This document shows, piece after piece, positions 7,021-13,491 of a stretch of DNA of 14,449 bases. Numbering within the stretch: the stretch's first letter is position 1; each line of letters starts with the position of its first letter. Source of the DNA: Lactobacillaceae bacterium AF64-9pH9TA. GTDB taxonomy: Bacteria; Bacillota; Bacilli; Lactobacillales; Lactobacillaceae. Made by a program: the position numbers and the translations under genes. The stretch covers positions 23,149 through 37,597 of the forward strand of contig JAQDCK010000014.1 in the NCBI GenBank assembly GCA_027681045.1, in the 5' to 3' direction. The notes below the pieces were generated by a model that had not been told where the DNA came from, ran no database searches, and saw nothing but the letters and a program-made list of their open reading frames with translations.

Positions 7021-7054
7021 TGCATTGATCATCTGTTTTAAGGAGGGGAAAATA

Positions 7055-7612
7055 ATGCGCGATGAACAGAATTCTTTAAGAGCAGTCGTGATGACCGGCT
7101 TGTTCGCGGCCATGATTTATATCGGCATCTGGGTCCTGCGGATCCCGCTGCCGGCAGTCGTGGGCCGGCCTTTCATCCACTTCGGCAATACCTTGACGGC
7201 CGTGGCCATTCTCTACTTGGGCTTCCGCAACGGGGCCCTGGCGGGGATCATCGGCCTGGGCGGCTTTGATATCCTCAACGGCTACGCGGCTACCAGCTGG
7301 CTGACCATGCTGGAAGTCGTAGTCGTGGCTGCCATTTTGTCCGCGGTCTACAAGGGCATGAAGTATAACGACAGCAAGAAGAACATCATTATTTTGGCGG
7401 TCATCGTCGGGGTAACCAAGATTTTTACCTCTTACGCGACAACGGTCGTAGAGGCCTTGATGGCCGGGACGGCATTGCAGCCAGCCCTGGTAGCGGCCTT
7501 CCTAAGCCTGCTAGCCACGGTGATCAATTCCTGTTCAACTGCGGTCTGCACGCCAATCCTCTACTTTGCATTGAAAGATATTACCGTCCGCGTCATGAAG
7601 CGGGTACACTAA
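7055..7612 (+). CDS. ECF transporter S component, probably for vitamin B6
   Basis: This 185-residue integral membrane protein has about six hydrophobic segments. The conserved stretch PFIHFGNTLTAVAILYLGFRNGALAG (39-64), followed by GGFDILNGYA (69-78), is typical of S components of energy-coupling factor transporters, which bind the vitamin and dock onto a shared EcfA-EcfA'-EcfT module encoded elsewhere. The start at 7055 is chosen for its AAGGAGGGG ribosome binding site; in-frame codons further upstream lie inside pdxK. Linkage to pdxK suggests pyridoxine or a related B6 vitamer (PdxU-like). This specificity is inferred from context, not read from residues. Confidence 0.8.
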   Translation: MRDEQNSLRAVVMTGLFAAMIYIGIWVLRIPLPAVVGRPFIHFGNTLTAVAILYLGFRNGALAGIIGLGGFDILNGYAATSWLTMLEVVVVAAILSAVYKGMKYNDSKKNIIILAVIVGVTKIFTSYATTVVEALMAGTALQPALVAAFLSLLATVINSCSTAVCTPILYFALKDITVRVMKRVH

Positions 7613-7642
7613 AAGGCTTTCCGGCTGGGAAGCCTTTTTAAT
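7611..7642. terminator. Convergent terminator of the pdx operon and the helicase gene
   Basis: A 12-bp stem (7611-7622 with 7627-7638, one G-U pair) with a four-base loop is followed by T residues. It starts at the stop codon of the S-component gene and overlaps the stop codon of the minus-strand helicase gene, so one hairpin serves both. The T tract is better on the plus strand. Confidence 0.8.
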
Positions 7643-10403
7643 TGCCAAAAAGCTGGTCGGCGATTTTGGATGGCAGGGGATCAGGCAGAAGCAAATCCAG
7701 GCCAACCGCGCTCTTGCCCTTGAGATTTACCTCGCGGACCGTGTCCGGAGCGATTTTCGCTGAGCCCAGATAATAAAACTTCGGGCCGTAGGCATCTGCC
7801 CGCTTGACGAAGACCGGAATCCGGGTGACCTGGTGGCCAGATTCCGTCCCCCGCAAGAGCTGCTGGACTTCCGGGGAAGACAGGTGGCGGGGAGTTCTGG
7901 TATACCAGGCCAGGCGCTGGCCGCGGGCCTGGTTGTCGTAGCGGGCATTTCTTTGCTCCTGGTCAGTCTTTTGATAAGTGATAAAAACCGGGCAGACATT
8001 GTCGCTCAGCCGGTAGCCATACATGGGCCGGCTGACGTCTAGTGGCCAGTTGAGCAGGCGGCAAACCTCCTTGCGGTCGTAAGCCGCGTAGAGGGTGAAG
8101 TCTTGCGCTGGTTTTTTCTCTTTGGCGAGGAAGAGGCCGGTTTCGACCGCGTCTTTAAACAGGCGGAGGAAGTAGGGCCTGCCCTGGGCGATCTTAGGGT
8201 TTAAGGACCAGCAGCCGTCTTTTAAGCTGGCAACAGGCTCGCCTCCGTACTTGGCCTTTTGGGTAGTTGATCCGCTTTTGACATCATAGAAGTCCAAGGA
8301 GAGGATGGCTTCCAGAGATTTTTCCAAGGCGGCTGAGTCGTAGGCCCCGTAATTTTTTAACAGAGCTTGGAAGTCTGTCTGACTGATTTGGCCTTTTGGC
8401 AAAAGGACCTGCAAAAGCAAAAGTTCATGTGGCCGCTGGCCTGGGGCCAGTTCCTTAGTAACGAAGGAAAGGACCTGGCTTTCGTAAGAGGACAGCGGGC
8501 AAGGCTGGCCCATTTTTTCCAGGAAGGCCCCGTAGTGGGGCAGGGACTTATTGTCCAGCCAGAGGCGGGGTGAGACCTGGCCCTTTTTCGCGAAATCCAG
8601 CAAAAGGGGCGGGCGGCCCAGCTGCTGGGCCAAGTCACCGTAGGCTTCCCGCAGCTGCTTGAGCGAGTCCAGCTTGACCTTGTCCAGGGAGGCCAGGATC
8701 TCCTGGCTGGCGATCTGGCTGAAGTTGATGGTAGATAGGCCGGCAAAGCTGACGGTTTGCAGCTGGTACTTTAGCTGGTCGCGGGAGAGTTTTTTCCCGG
8801 CTAAGGCCAGGGGGATCAGGTAGTTGTTCTGGTAGTTGCCGATGAAGTCCAGGACGGTGACGAAGTCCTGGCCCGGGTAGAGACGCAGGCCCCGGCCCAG
8901 CTGCTGGATAAAGACCGTGGCTGACTGGGTGGCCCGGAGCATGACGATCTGGTTGAGGGCGGGAATGTCCACACCTTCGTTGAAGAGGTCGACCGTCACC
9001 AAGTAGTGGAGGTGGCCGCTTTCCAGATCCTTGACCGCCTGCCGGCGGACGGCTGGAGAATCTTGGTTAGTCAAGGCCTGGGCTGGCTGGCCCTGGTGAG
9101 TAAAAGCTTCCGCTAATTGCCGGGCTTCTTCCTGCCGGCTGCAGAAGACCAGGCCGCAGGGACGGGGGCCGCTGTAGCCGTAGTAGTCCAGTTCTTTAAG
9201 GAGGTAGCTGACCCGCTTTTTCGCGCCCAGCCAGCGGAGGTCGCTGAAGTCGTCAGAAGTCTGGCCGTCAATTTCATAGTCGCGGATGCCGATATAGTGG
9301 AAGGGCGTGAGCATTTTGCTTTCCAGGGCATCGGCCAGGCGGATCTCGTAGGCTAAATTGTAGTCAAAGAGGGCAAAAATATCCTGCTGGTCCATCCGCT
9401 CCGGCGTGGCTGTCAGACCCAGGCAAAAGGTCGGGCTGAAGTGACTGAGGACTTTTTGATAGCTGGGCGCGGCGGACCGGTGGGCTTCGTCAATCAAGAT
9501 GTAGTCATAAAAATCAGCTGCCTGACTGGCCAGGAACTGGTCCTGGGAAACGGTCTGGATAGTCGCGAAGGTGTAGCGGGCCTGCTGGTGGCTGGTCCCG
9601 GTCAAAAGGGCGAAGTCGCTGGCCTTGCCGCCGATAACCTTTTTGAAGGTTTCCAGGGCCTTGCGGGCGATTTCTTCCCGGTGGACTAGGTAGAGGAAGC
9701 GGCGGGGAGCAAAGTCTTTGACCGCTAAAGCCGCCAGGTAAGTCTTCCCCGTCCCGGTAGCAGAAACGACCAGAGCCCGGCGGGCGCCGCTTTTGACTAA
9801 GGCTTGGAGATTTTCCAGGGCGGCTGCCTGCATCTGGTTGGGAACGATCTTTTCTTGTTTCACGTGTAACACAGGCTTGGCTGGCGGCTGCCAGCTTTTT
9901 TCATAGTCATCCAGCCAGGTGTAAGTCAGGGGCTGGCTTTTACCCGTCAAATCCGCTAAAGCCGCGGCTAGTTGCCGGGTCAAGGCCGAATCGGTTTGGG
10001 AATCGACCTTGAGGCACCATTCCTGGTTGGCCAGGAGGGCGGACCGGGTGAAGTTGGCGCTGCCGATGACGGCGGTCTGCCAGTCCCCATGATCAAAAAG
10101 ATAGCCCTTGGCATGGAAGGGACCGTCCACGATCCGGACGGTAAGATTGGAAATTTTTAAGAGCTCGGCGAAAACCCGGGGCTGGTTGAAGGCCAGGTAG
10201 GTCCCGGTGATGATGGTCCCGCGAACCCCGCTGGCTTGCAGGTCTTCCATGACCAGCTTGAAAGGGGGCAGCATGTCGGCGGTAATGAAGGCCACGGCCC
10301 AGGTAAAGGACTGGCAGGTCAGCAGCTGCCGGCGCAGGGTCTGCCAGATGTTTTCTTGCTGATTGCTGACGAGCCGGGGCGGGCTCAAGGGGGAAAGTTC
10401 CAT
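7638..10403 (-). CDS. PLD-nuclease / DEAH-box helicase / DUF3427 fusion protein
   Basis: This is a 921-residue three-part protein. Residues 1-150 form a phospholipase-D-like (HKD) nuclease-type domain with HAKGYLF (97-103) and GSANFT (114-119). One HKD copy is present, so the active site would need a dimer. Residues about 185-540 form a superfamily 2 helicase: ATGTGKT (215-221), DEAH (305-308), TATP (331-334), VDLFNEGVDIP (471-481) and QQLGRGLR (500-507). The rest matches the DUF3427 type found with such helicases in Firmicutes and Actinobacteria. The start at 10403 is favoured by GTGAGGT seven bases upstream; the in-frame ATG at 10448 has no ribosome binding site. The cellular role is unknown. 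Nucleic-acid repair or defence is plausible, but no defence partner gene is adjacent. A strong parS-like site lies inside the gene. Confidence 0.87.
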   Translation of the reverse strand: MELSPLSPPRLVSNQQENIWQTLRRQLLTCQSFTWAVAFITADMLPPFKLVMEDLQASGVRGTIITGTYLAFNQPRVFAELLKISNLTVRIVDGPFHAKGYLFDHGDWQTAVIGSANFTRSALLANQEWCLKVDSQTDSALTRQLAAALADLTGKSQPLTYTWLDDYEKSWQPPAKPVLHVKQEKIVPNQMQAAALENLQALVKSGARRALVVSATGTGKTYLAALAVKDFAPRRFLYLVHREEIARKALETFKKVIGGKASDFALLTGTSHQQARYTFATIQTVSQDQFLASQAADFYDYILIDEAHRSAAPSYQKVLSHFSPTFCLGLTATPERMDQQDIFALFDYNLAYEIRLADALESKMLTPFHYIGIRDYEIDGQTSDDFSDLRWLGAKKRVSYLLKELDYYGYSGPRPCGLVFCSRQEEARQLAEAFTHQGQPAQALTNQDSPAVRRQAVKDLESGHLHYLVTVDLFNEGVDIPALNQIVMLRATQSATVFIQQLGRGLRLYPGQDFVTVLDFIGNYQNNYLIPLALAGKKLSRDQLKYQLQTVSFAGLSTINFSQIASQEILASLDKVKLDSLKQLREAYGDLAQQLGRPPLLLDFAKKGQVSPRLWLDNKSLPHYGAFLEKMGQPCPLSSYESQVLSFVTKELAPGQRPHELLLLQVLLPKGQISQTDFQALLKNYGAYDSAALEKSLEAILSLDFYDVKSGSTTQKAKYGGEPVASLKDGCWSLNPKIAQGRPYFLRLFKDAVETGLFLAKEKKPAQDFTLYAAYDRKEVCRLLNWPLDVSRPMYGYRLSDNVCPVFITYQKTDQEQRNARYDNQARGQRLAWYTRTPRHLSSPEVQQLLRGTESGHQVTRIPVFVKRADAYGPKFYYLGSAKIAPDTVREVNLKGKSAVGLDLLLPDPLPSKIADQLFGN
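9856..9871 (-). other. parS site 1 (ParB/Spo0J binding), inside the helicase gene
   Basis: Read on the minus strand the 16 bases are TGTTACACGTGAAACA. The B. subtilis consensus is TGTTnCACGTGAAACA, so it matches at every defined position. It encodes helicase residues VLHVKQ (178-183). Confidence 0.8.
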
Positions 10404-10436
10404 GGATTTGACCTCACTGTGGAAAGATTTTTTACC

Positions 10437-10445
10437 ATCATAACA
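10437..10445 (-). promoter_or_regulatory. Extended -10 promoter of the helicase gene
   Basis: On the minus strand this reads TGTTATGAT, fitting TGnTATnAT. It lies about 35 bases upstream of the ATG at 10403 and has no clear -35. Confidence 0.45.
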
Positions 10446-10479
10446 CAAGAGAGCGGCGGGGAAGATAGGAAAAGAATTA

Positions 10480-10495
10480 TGTTACATGTGAAACA
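10480..10495 (+). other. parS-like site 2, intergenic
   Basis: TGTTACATGTGAAACA differs from the consensus TGTTnCACGTGAAACA at one position only, the central C to T. It lies between the divergent helicase and DUF975-remnant promoters and overlaps the -35 of the latter. Confidence 0.6.
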
Positions 10496-10509
10496 ATCAG
10501 CGCTATAAT
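10481..10509 (+). promoter_or_regulatory. Promoter in front of the DUF975 remnant
   Basis: GTTACA (10481-10486) and TATAAT (10504-10509) are spaced by exactly 17 bases. The promoter looks functional although the gene behind it has lost its 5' part. Confidence 0.5.
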
Positions 10510-10542
10510 AATGGTGAAAATAATAAAAGCTTTTTTACAGAT

Positions 10543-10818
10543 TTGCTGGTCTGGATCGAGCTGCGGCTGACTTATGTTGTCTACGTGATCGACGATGACG
10601 TGAGGACCGGGCAAAAGCGGTCAGTCTGGGCAGAAATCGGGACTGGCTGGAAGCTGACCAAGGGCCGGGTCTGGAAGCTACTCTGCTTGAGCCTGTCCTT
10701 CTTGGGCTGGTACATTTTGACTGCCTTTACCCTGGGAATTTTGGGTATCTGGCTGATGCCATACTACAATTTGGCAATCGCTGAAACGTATGAGCAGAGC
10801 AAGGAAGATAAATATTAG
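10543..10818 (+). pseudogene. C-terminal remnant of a DUF975-type membrane protein
   Basis: The 91-residue open frame has the C-terminal signature of DUF975 membrane proteins: a W-KLTKGRVWKL segment, SFLGWYIL, FTLGILGIWLMPY and a short charged tail. Family members are usually more than twice as long, with additional N-terminal membrane helices that are missing here. The frame has only a TTG (10543) as possible start, no ribosome binding site, and a stop codon upstream at 10489-10491. The ATG at 10511 is in another frame and stops after 19 codons. A deletion has probably joined the promoter to the last third of the gene. It could still be expressed as a small membrane peptide, but this is unlikely. 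Confidence 0.65.
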
Positions 10819-10830
10819 TGTTATTCTGTA

Positions 10831-10855
10831 GACGCGCGATGGCGTGTCTTTTTTT
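10831..10855 (+). terminator. Rho-independent terminator of the DUF975 remnant
   Basis: A 7-bp stem (10831-10837 with 10842-10848, one G-U pair) with a four-base loop is followed by seven T. It was probably the terminator of the once complete gene. Confidence 0.8.
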
Positions 10856-10881
10856 ACGGGCGGGGAAGAATAGCTTATAAT
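10853..10881 (+). promoter_or_regulatory. Promoter of the YcxB-like gene
   Basis: TTTACG (10853-10858) and TATAAT (10876-10881) are spaced by 17 bases. The -35 overlaps the T tract of the preceding terminator. Confidence 0.55.
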
Positions 10882-10906
10882 TTCTAATAGAAAGGACGTG
10901 AGGCAG

Positions 10907-11386
10907 ATGGCACAAGCTTTATATATCAGCGAGGTTCACATGAACCTGAACGAATACACCAGGATGGCCATGAAGGTGACGGAAAAGAGCCGGCGGCGGA
11001 TCATTATGATCGCGGAAGCAATTTGGATCGCGGCCGGAGCGGTGGCTTTCGCCTTGAAGCAGTATGACTTCACGGTCATGTTTGCCCTGGTGATTCCTTT
11101 TTACCCAGCGGCAATCGTCTACCTCTACAAGCGGCGGCTGAAGAAGATTTACGCGGGCATGCCAGCCATCAAGGATGACTATGTGCGCTATGAATTCTAC
11201 CCGGACCACTTTTTGGTTTTGACCAACCGGGGGGACGGGGAATACCGCTATGACCAGATTACCCGCTATATTGAAACTGACGAGGAAATCATCATGATGC
11301 CAGCCCCGGACCAGGGCATGCTGCTTTTGAAGAAAAACTGCAGCTCGGAGTTGATCAAGTTTTTACGGGAGAAATACCAGCAATAG
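10907..11386 (+). CDS. YcxB-like membrane protein
   Basis: This 159-residue protein has an N-terminal cytoplasmic segment, two membrane helices (about 32-50 and 54-74), a basic turn (YKRRLKK), and a C-terminal soluble domain. The pattern YEFYPDHFLVLTNRGDGEYRYDQITRYIETDE (95-126) is characteristic of YcxB-like proteins, whose function is unknown. The ATG at 10907 is chosen because AAGGA lies ten bases upstream. The GTG at 10898 is in frame but too close to that site. It is monocistronic and is followed directly by a parS site. Confidence 0.72.
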   Translation: MAQALYISEVHMNLNEYTRMAMKVTEKSRRRIIMIAEAIWIAAGAVAFALKQYDFTVMFALVIPFYPAAIVYLYKRRLKKIYAGMPAIKDDYVRYEFYPDHFLVLTNRGDGEYRYDQITRYIETDEEIIMMPAPDQGMLLLKKNCSSELIKFLREKYQQ

Positions 11387-11400
11387 TTTCACGTGGAACA
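11385..11400 (-). other. parS site 3, just after the YcxB-like gene
   Basis: On the minus strand this reads TGTTCCACGTGAAACT, identical to the B. subtilis parS sequence except for the last base. It begins at the stop codon of the YcxB-like gene. Confidence 0.75.
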
Positions 11401-11429
11401 CAGCGAAAGTGGTAAATTACTGGAAAAGC

Positions 11430-11438
11430 TGTTAAGAT
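11430..11438 (+). promoter_or_regulatory. Extended -10 promoter of the Rrf2 gene
   Basis: TGTTAAGAT fits TGnTAnnAT. It gives a short leader to the ATG at 11475, and no good -35 was seen. Confidence 0.4.
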
Positions 11439-11474
11439 TAAGGAAACAGGCTTTTTACAAAGGAGCTGGTAAAA

Positions 11475-11903
11475 ATGAAATTTTCCCATAAATTGAGTGA
11501 CGCGGTTCACCTGCTGGCCTACATCGAGATTTTTCCCGATGATGACCTGTCCAGCCGGGCGATCGCGCGCAGCATCGTGACCAATCCCAGCATGGTGCGG
11601 AGTCTGATGATGGACCTGCGCAAGGCAGGGCTTTTGAAGACCAAGCAGGGGAGTGCTGAGCCGGAACTGGCCAAGCAGCCAGAGGAAATCAGCCTTTACG
11701 ATATTTTCGCGGCGGTCGACATGGACCACCACTTGCTGCACGTTGATGAAGACACGGAGCAGAAGTGTCCGGTTGGCGGCAACATTCAAACGCCCCTGGC
11801 CAAGGCCTACGCGGAAGTAGAAGAGGCAGCTTTTGCCAAGATGCGGGAGATTAGCCTGCAGGAAATTGTCGACCAGATAAAAGAAGCAGGGCAGCTTGCC
11901 TAA
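11475..11903 (+). CDS. Rrf2-family transcriptional regulator
   Basis: This is a 142-residue winged-helix DNA-binding protein. The N-terminus MKFSHKLSDAVHLLAYI and the helix-turn-helix at about 25-52 (SSRAIARSIVTNPSMVRSLMMDLRKAGLL) are typical of Rrf2, as is the later SLYDIFAAVD (73-82). Many Rrf2 proteins (IscR, NsrR) bind an Fe-S cluster through three cysteines. This one has a single cysteine (C98) in KCPVGG, so it is more like the cluster-free YwnA/CymR group. AAAGGAG precedes the start. The next gene, an NAD(P)-binding NmrA/QorB-like protein, is a plausible target, but the two have separate promoters. Confidence 0.88.
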   Translation: MKFSHKLSDAVHLLAYIEIFPDDDLSSRAIARSIVTNPSMVRSLMMDLRKAGLLKTKQGSAEPELAKQPEEISLYDIFAAVDMDHHLLHVDEDTEQKCPVGGNIQTPLAKAYAEVEEAAFAKMREISLQEIVDQIKEAGQLA

Positions 11904-11906
11904 TTA

Positions 11907-11932
11907 CGTCAGCGAAAGCTGGCGTTTTTTTA
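11907..11932 (+). terminator. Terminator of the Rrf2 gene
   Basis: An 8-bp stem (11907-11914 with 11919-11926, one G-U pair) has a GAAA tetraloop and is followed by a T run. Confidence 0.85.
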
Positions 11933-11944
11933 TGGAAATGGATG

Positions 11945-11972
11945 TTGACTTTAAAAATACATGTGTTAGAAT
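11945..11972 (+). promoter_or_regulatory. Promoter and dyad upstream of the NmrA/QorB-like gene
   Basis: TTGACT (11945-11950) and TAGAAT (11967-11972) are spaced by 16 bases, with a TG before the -10. The -10 lies within an imperfect dyad: ATACA (11957-11961), GTTA (11965-11968), TAAC (11972-11975) and TGTAT (11976-11980). This could be an operator, possibly for the adjacent Rrf2 regulator. Confidence 0.6.
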
Positions 11973-12033
11973 AACTGTATATTTAAAAATAACAAGCAAA
12001 TAAAATAGAAAAAAGAAACTAACGGAGGCAATT

Positions 12034-12879
12034 ATGAAGTACGCTATTTCAGCAGCTACTGGCAACTTTGGCCAGACCGCGGTCAAGAAGCTGGTTGATG
12101 CAGTTGGGGCAGAAAATGTAGTGGCGATCGTCCGCAACGAAGAAAAGGGGAAGCAGCTTTTGCCAGCCGGAATTGAAATCCGCCAGGCTGACTATGGTGA
12201 TGAAGCAGCCGTAGAAAAGGCCCTGGCCGGCGTAGACAAGTTGCTCTTCATTTCCTCTCAGCCAGGCGGGGTAGTAACTAGAGCTGACCAGCACAAGAAT
12301 GTGGTTGAAGCAGCTAAGAATGCCGGTGTTGGCTACGTGGCTTACACCAGTTTCCCGAAGGCCAGTGAAAGCGACAACTGGCTGGCAGCTGATCACAAGC
12401 TGACGGAAAAGCTGCTCAAGGAGAGCGGGATCAAGCACTCCTTCCTGCGCAATAACTGGTACTTGGAAAATGATCTGTCATTCCTGGCTCCAGGTCCGGC
12501 CAACCGCCTTTACTGGGCAAATAACTTTGCCGGCTGGGCACCGGAAAGTGAATACGCTGCGGCAGCGGTTAAGGTTTTGACTAGTGATGATCCAAAGGAA
12601 GTTTATGAATTTGCCGGCCCGAAGCGGAGCTATCAGGACCTGGCAGCGGCCTTGAACGTGGCAACTGGTGAAGAAGCAGCAGCCAAGCAGGTCAGCCAGG
12701 ACGAATACGTGAAGGTCTTGGAAGGATTGGGCTTGGATCATGATATGGCGGCAATGTACGCCAGCTTCCAGCAGCCAATTGATGATGGTTCATTGACGGA
12801 AGAAAGCAGCGACCTGGAAGAAGTTCTGGGCGGCTTGACTCCACTGGACCAGGCAATCAAGGAACTTTTGGCAAAGTAG
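12034..12879 (+). CDS. NmrA/QorB-like NAD(P)-binding protein
   Basis: This 281-residue atypical short-chain dehydrogenase has a Rossmann fold. The dinucleotide loop is AATGNFGQ (7-14), and the following VVAIVRN with R34 suggests preference for NADP(H). The segment LLFISSQPGG (70-79) and the helix starting DQHKNVVEAAKNAGV are typical of the NmrA/QorB group, which includes quinone oxidoreductases and redox-sensing proteins. The canonical SDR catalytic Tyr-X-X-X-Lys is not obvious (YTSFPKA is in its place), as in other NmrA-like members. CGGAGG precedes the start. The neighbouring Rrf2 regulator and tautomerase suggest a role in electrophile or quinone stress. This is an inference. Confidence 0.85.
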   Translation: MKYAISAATGNFGQTAVKKLVDAVGAENVVAIVRNEEKGKQLLPAGIEIRQADYGDEAAVEKALAGVDKLLFISSQPGGVVTRADQHKNVVEAAKNAGVGYVAYTSFPKASESDNWLAADHKLTEKLLKESGIKHSFLRNNWYLENDLSFLAPGPANRLYWANNFAGWAPESEYAAAAVKVLTSDDPKEVYEFAGPKRSYQDLAAALNVATGEEAAAKQVSQDEYVKVLEGLGLDHDMAAMYASFQQPIDDGSLTEESSDLEEVLGGLTPLDQAIKELLAK

Positions 12880-12889
12880 CTTTGGCAGA

Positions 12890-12917
12890 TACTTTTTTCT
12901 AAAAAAGCAGGTATAAT
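12890..12917 (+). promoter_or_regulatory. Promoter of the tautomerase gene
   Basis: TATAAT at 12912-12917 is a perfect -10. The -35 is poor (TACTTT at 12890-12895, 16-base spacing). Confidence 0.45.
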
Positions 12918-12957
12918 GTAGGAAAAGTTACTTGTTTTTGAAAAAAGGAGCAGAACA

Positions 12958-13146
12958 ATGCCATTTGTACACATTGAACTCTTGGCTGGCCGGACGCCAG
13001 AACAACTGGAAAAGATGATGAAGGACGTGACCCGGGTGATCTCAGAAGACACTGGCGCGCCAAAGGAACACATCTCCGTGATCATTAATGAACTTGGCAA
13101 GCAGCAGCTGGCTCAAGGCGGCGAATGGAGAGAACCACAAGCTTAA
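12958..13146 (+). CDS. 4-oxalocrotonate tautomerase-family protein
   Basis: This 62-residue protein is the usual length of the 4-OT family, which assembles into hexamers. The start [12 protein letters not shown] gives the catalytic N-terminal proline after methionine removal, and the arginine at R12 (R11 of the mature protein) is kept. The second arginine of classical 4-OT (R39) is not seen, so the substrate probably differs from 4-oxalocrotonate. AAGGAG precedes the start. In lactobacilli such small tautomerases are common, and their physiological substrates are mostly unknown. Confidence 0.88.
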   Translation: MPFVHIELLAGRTPEQLEKMMKDVTRVISEDTGAPKEHISVIINELGKQQLAQGGEWREPQA

Positions 13147-13153
13147 AGATTTT

Positions 13154-13183
13154 GACTCACCCAAGGCGGGTGAGTCTTTTTTT
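13154..13183 (+). terminator. Terminator of the tautomerase gene
   Basis: A perfect 9-bp stem (13154-13162 with 13168-13176) with a five-base loop is followed by seven T. Confidence 0.9.
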
Positions 13184-13402
13184 CGGGAAAATAACAGGTG
13201 GGAAATAATGTGCAAAGTGAATCAAAATGGAAGGAGGGCTAGAGAGGCATAGGGTGAGGGGCCTTTCTTAAAAGAAAAAATCTTAGTAAAATTAGTATAA
13301 GAATTATCTAAACTTGGTATAAGTTTTATGATAAGATAATAGGTGAAAAGTGAGTAGAAAATAGCGACTGAGGCGAAAGCGGAAGATAAAACACAGCACT
13401 AG
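13184..13402. other. Gene-free stretch with palindrome and promoter-like elements
   Basis: No gene is recognisable. A palindrome AAACTT/AAGTTT lies at 13310-13326. TTGGTA (13314-13319) with GATAAT (13335-13340) could form a promoter, though with a short 15-base spacing. A 14-codon frame from 13208 after AGGTGG exists but is too short to call. Confidence 0.4.
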
Positions 13403-13446
13403 AAAGCCAGCACTGACAAGGAAGGGTCAGGGCTGGCTTTTGTTTT
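13403..13446 (+). terminator. Strong terminator without an upstream gene
   Basis: A 9-bp stem (13403-13411 with 13432-13440) continues through one mismatch into a 5-bp inner helix (13413-13417 with 13426-13430), followed by TTTT. The nearest upstream gene already has its own terminator at 13154-13183, so this hairpin may end a small non-coding RNA starting near 13347. Confidence 0.7.
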
Positions 13447-13467
13447 CGGAAAGAAAAGGGGGGCTGG

Positions 13468-13490
13468 CGGCTGCTGCGCTGCCGTTTTTT
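13468..13490 (+). terminator. Second terminator in the gene-free stretch
   Basis: CGGC (13468-13471) pairs with GCCG (13481-13484). After one mismatch a 2-bp helix closes a three-base loop, and six T follow. It stands in tandem with the stronger hairpin at 13403-13440. Confidence 0.55.
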
Positions 13491-13491
13491 C

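Noticed and set aside
6307..7113. Long minus-strand open frame of 268 codons antisense to pdxK and the start of the S-component gene
   Set aside because: It is a shadow of GC-rich coding sequence on the other strand. The translation is rich in Pro, Gln and Gly without domain features, and no ribosome binding site was seen.
8357..8746. Minus-strand 129-codon frame inside the helicase gene
   Set aside because: It is an alternative frame of the clearly coding helicase sequence, with Trp/Ser/Pro-rich composition and no start signal.
10404..10448. Upstream ATG at 10448 as the helicase start
   Set aside because: No ribosome binding site precedes it, and the predicted promoter -10 lies inside this segment. 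The ATG at 10403 has GTGAGGT at seven bases.
10932..10947. Palindrome AGGTTCACATGAACCT as a fourth parS site
   Set aside because: It has only 11 of 16 matches to the parS consensus and lies within the YcxB-like gene. It is probably a chance palindrome or at most a very weak site.
13208..13252. 14-codon leader peptide frame after AGGTGG
   Set aside because: It is too short and has no downstream gene or attenuator structure that it could control.
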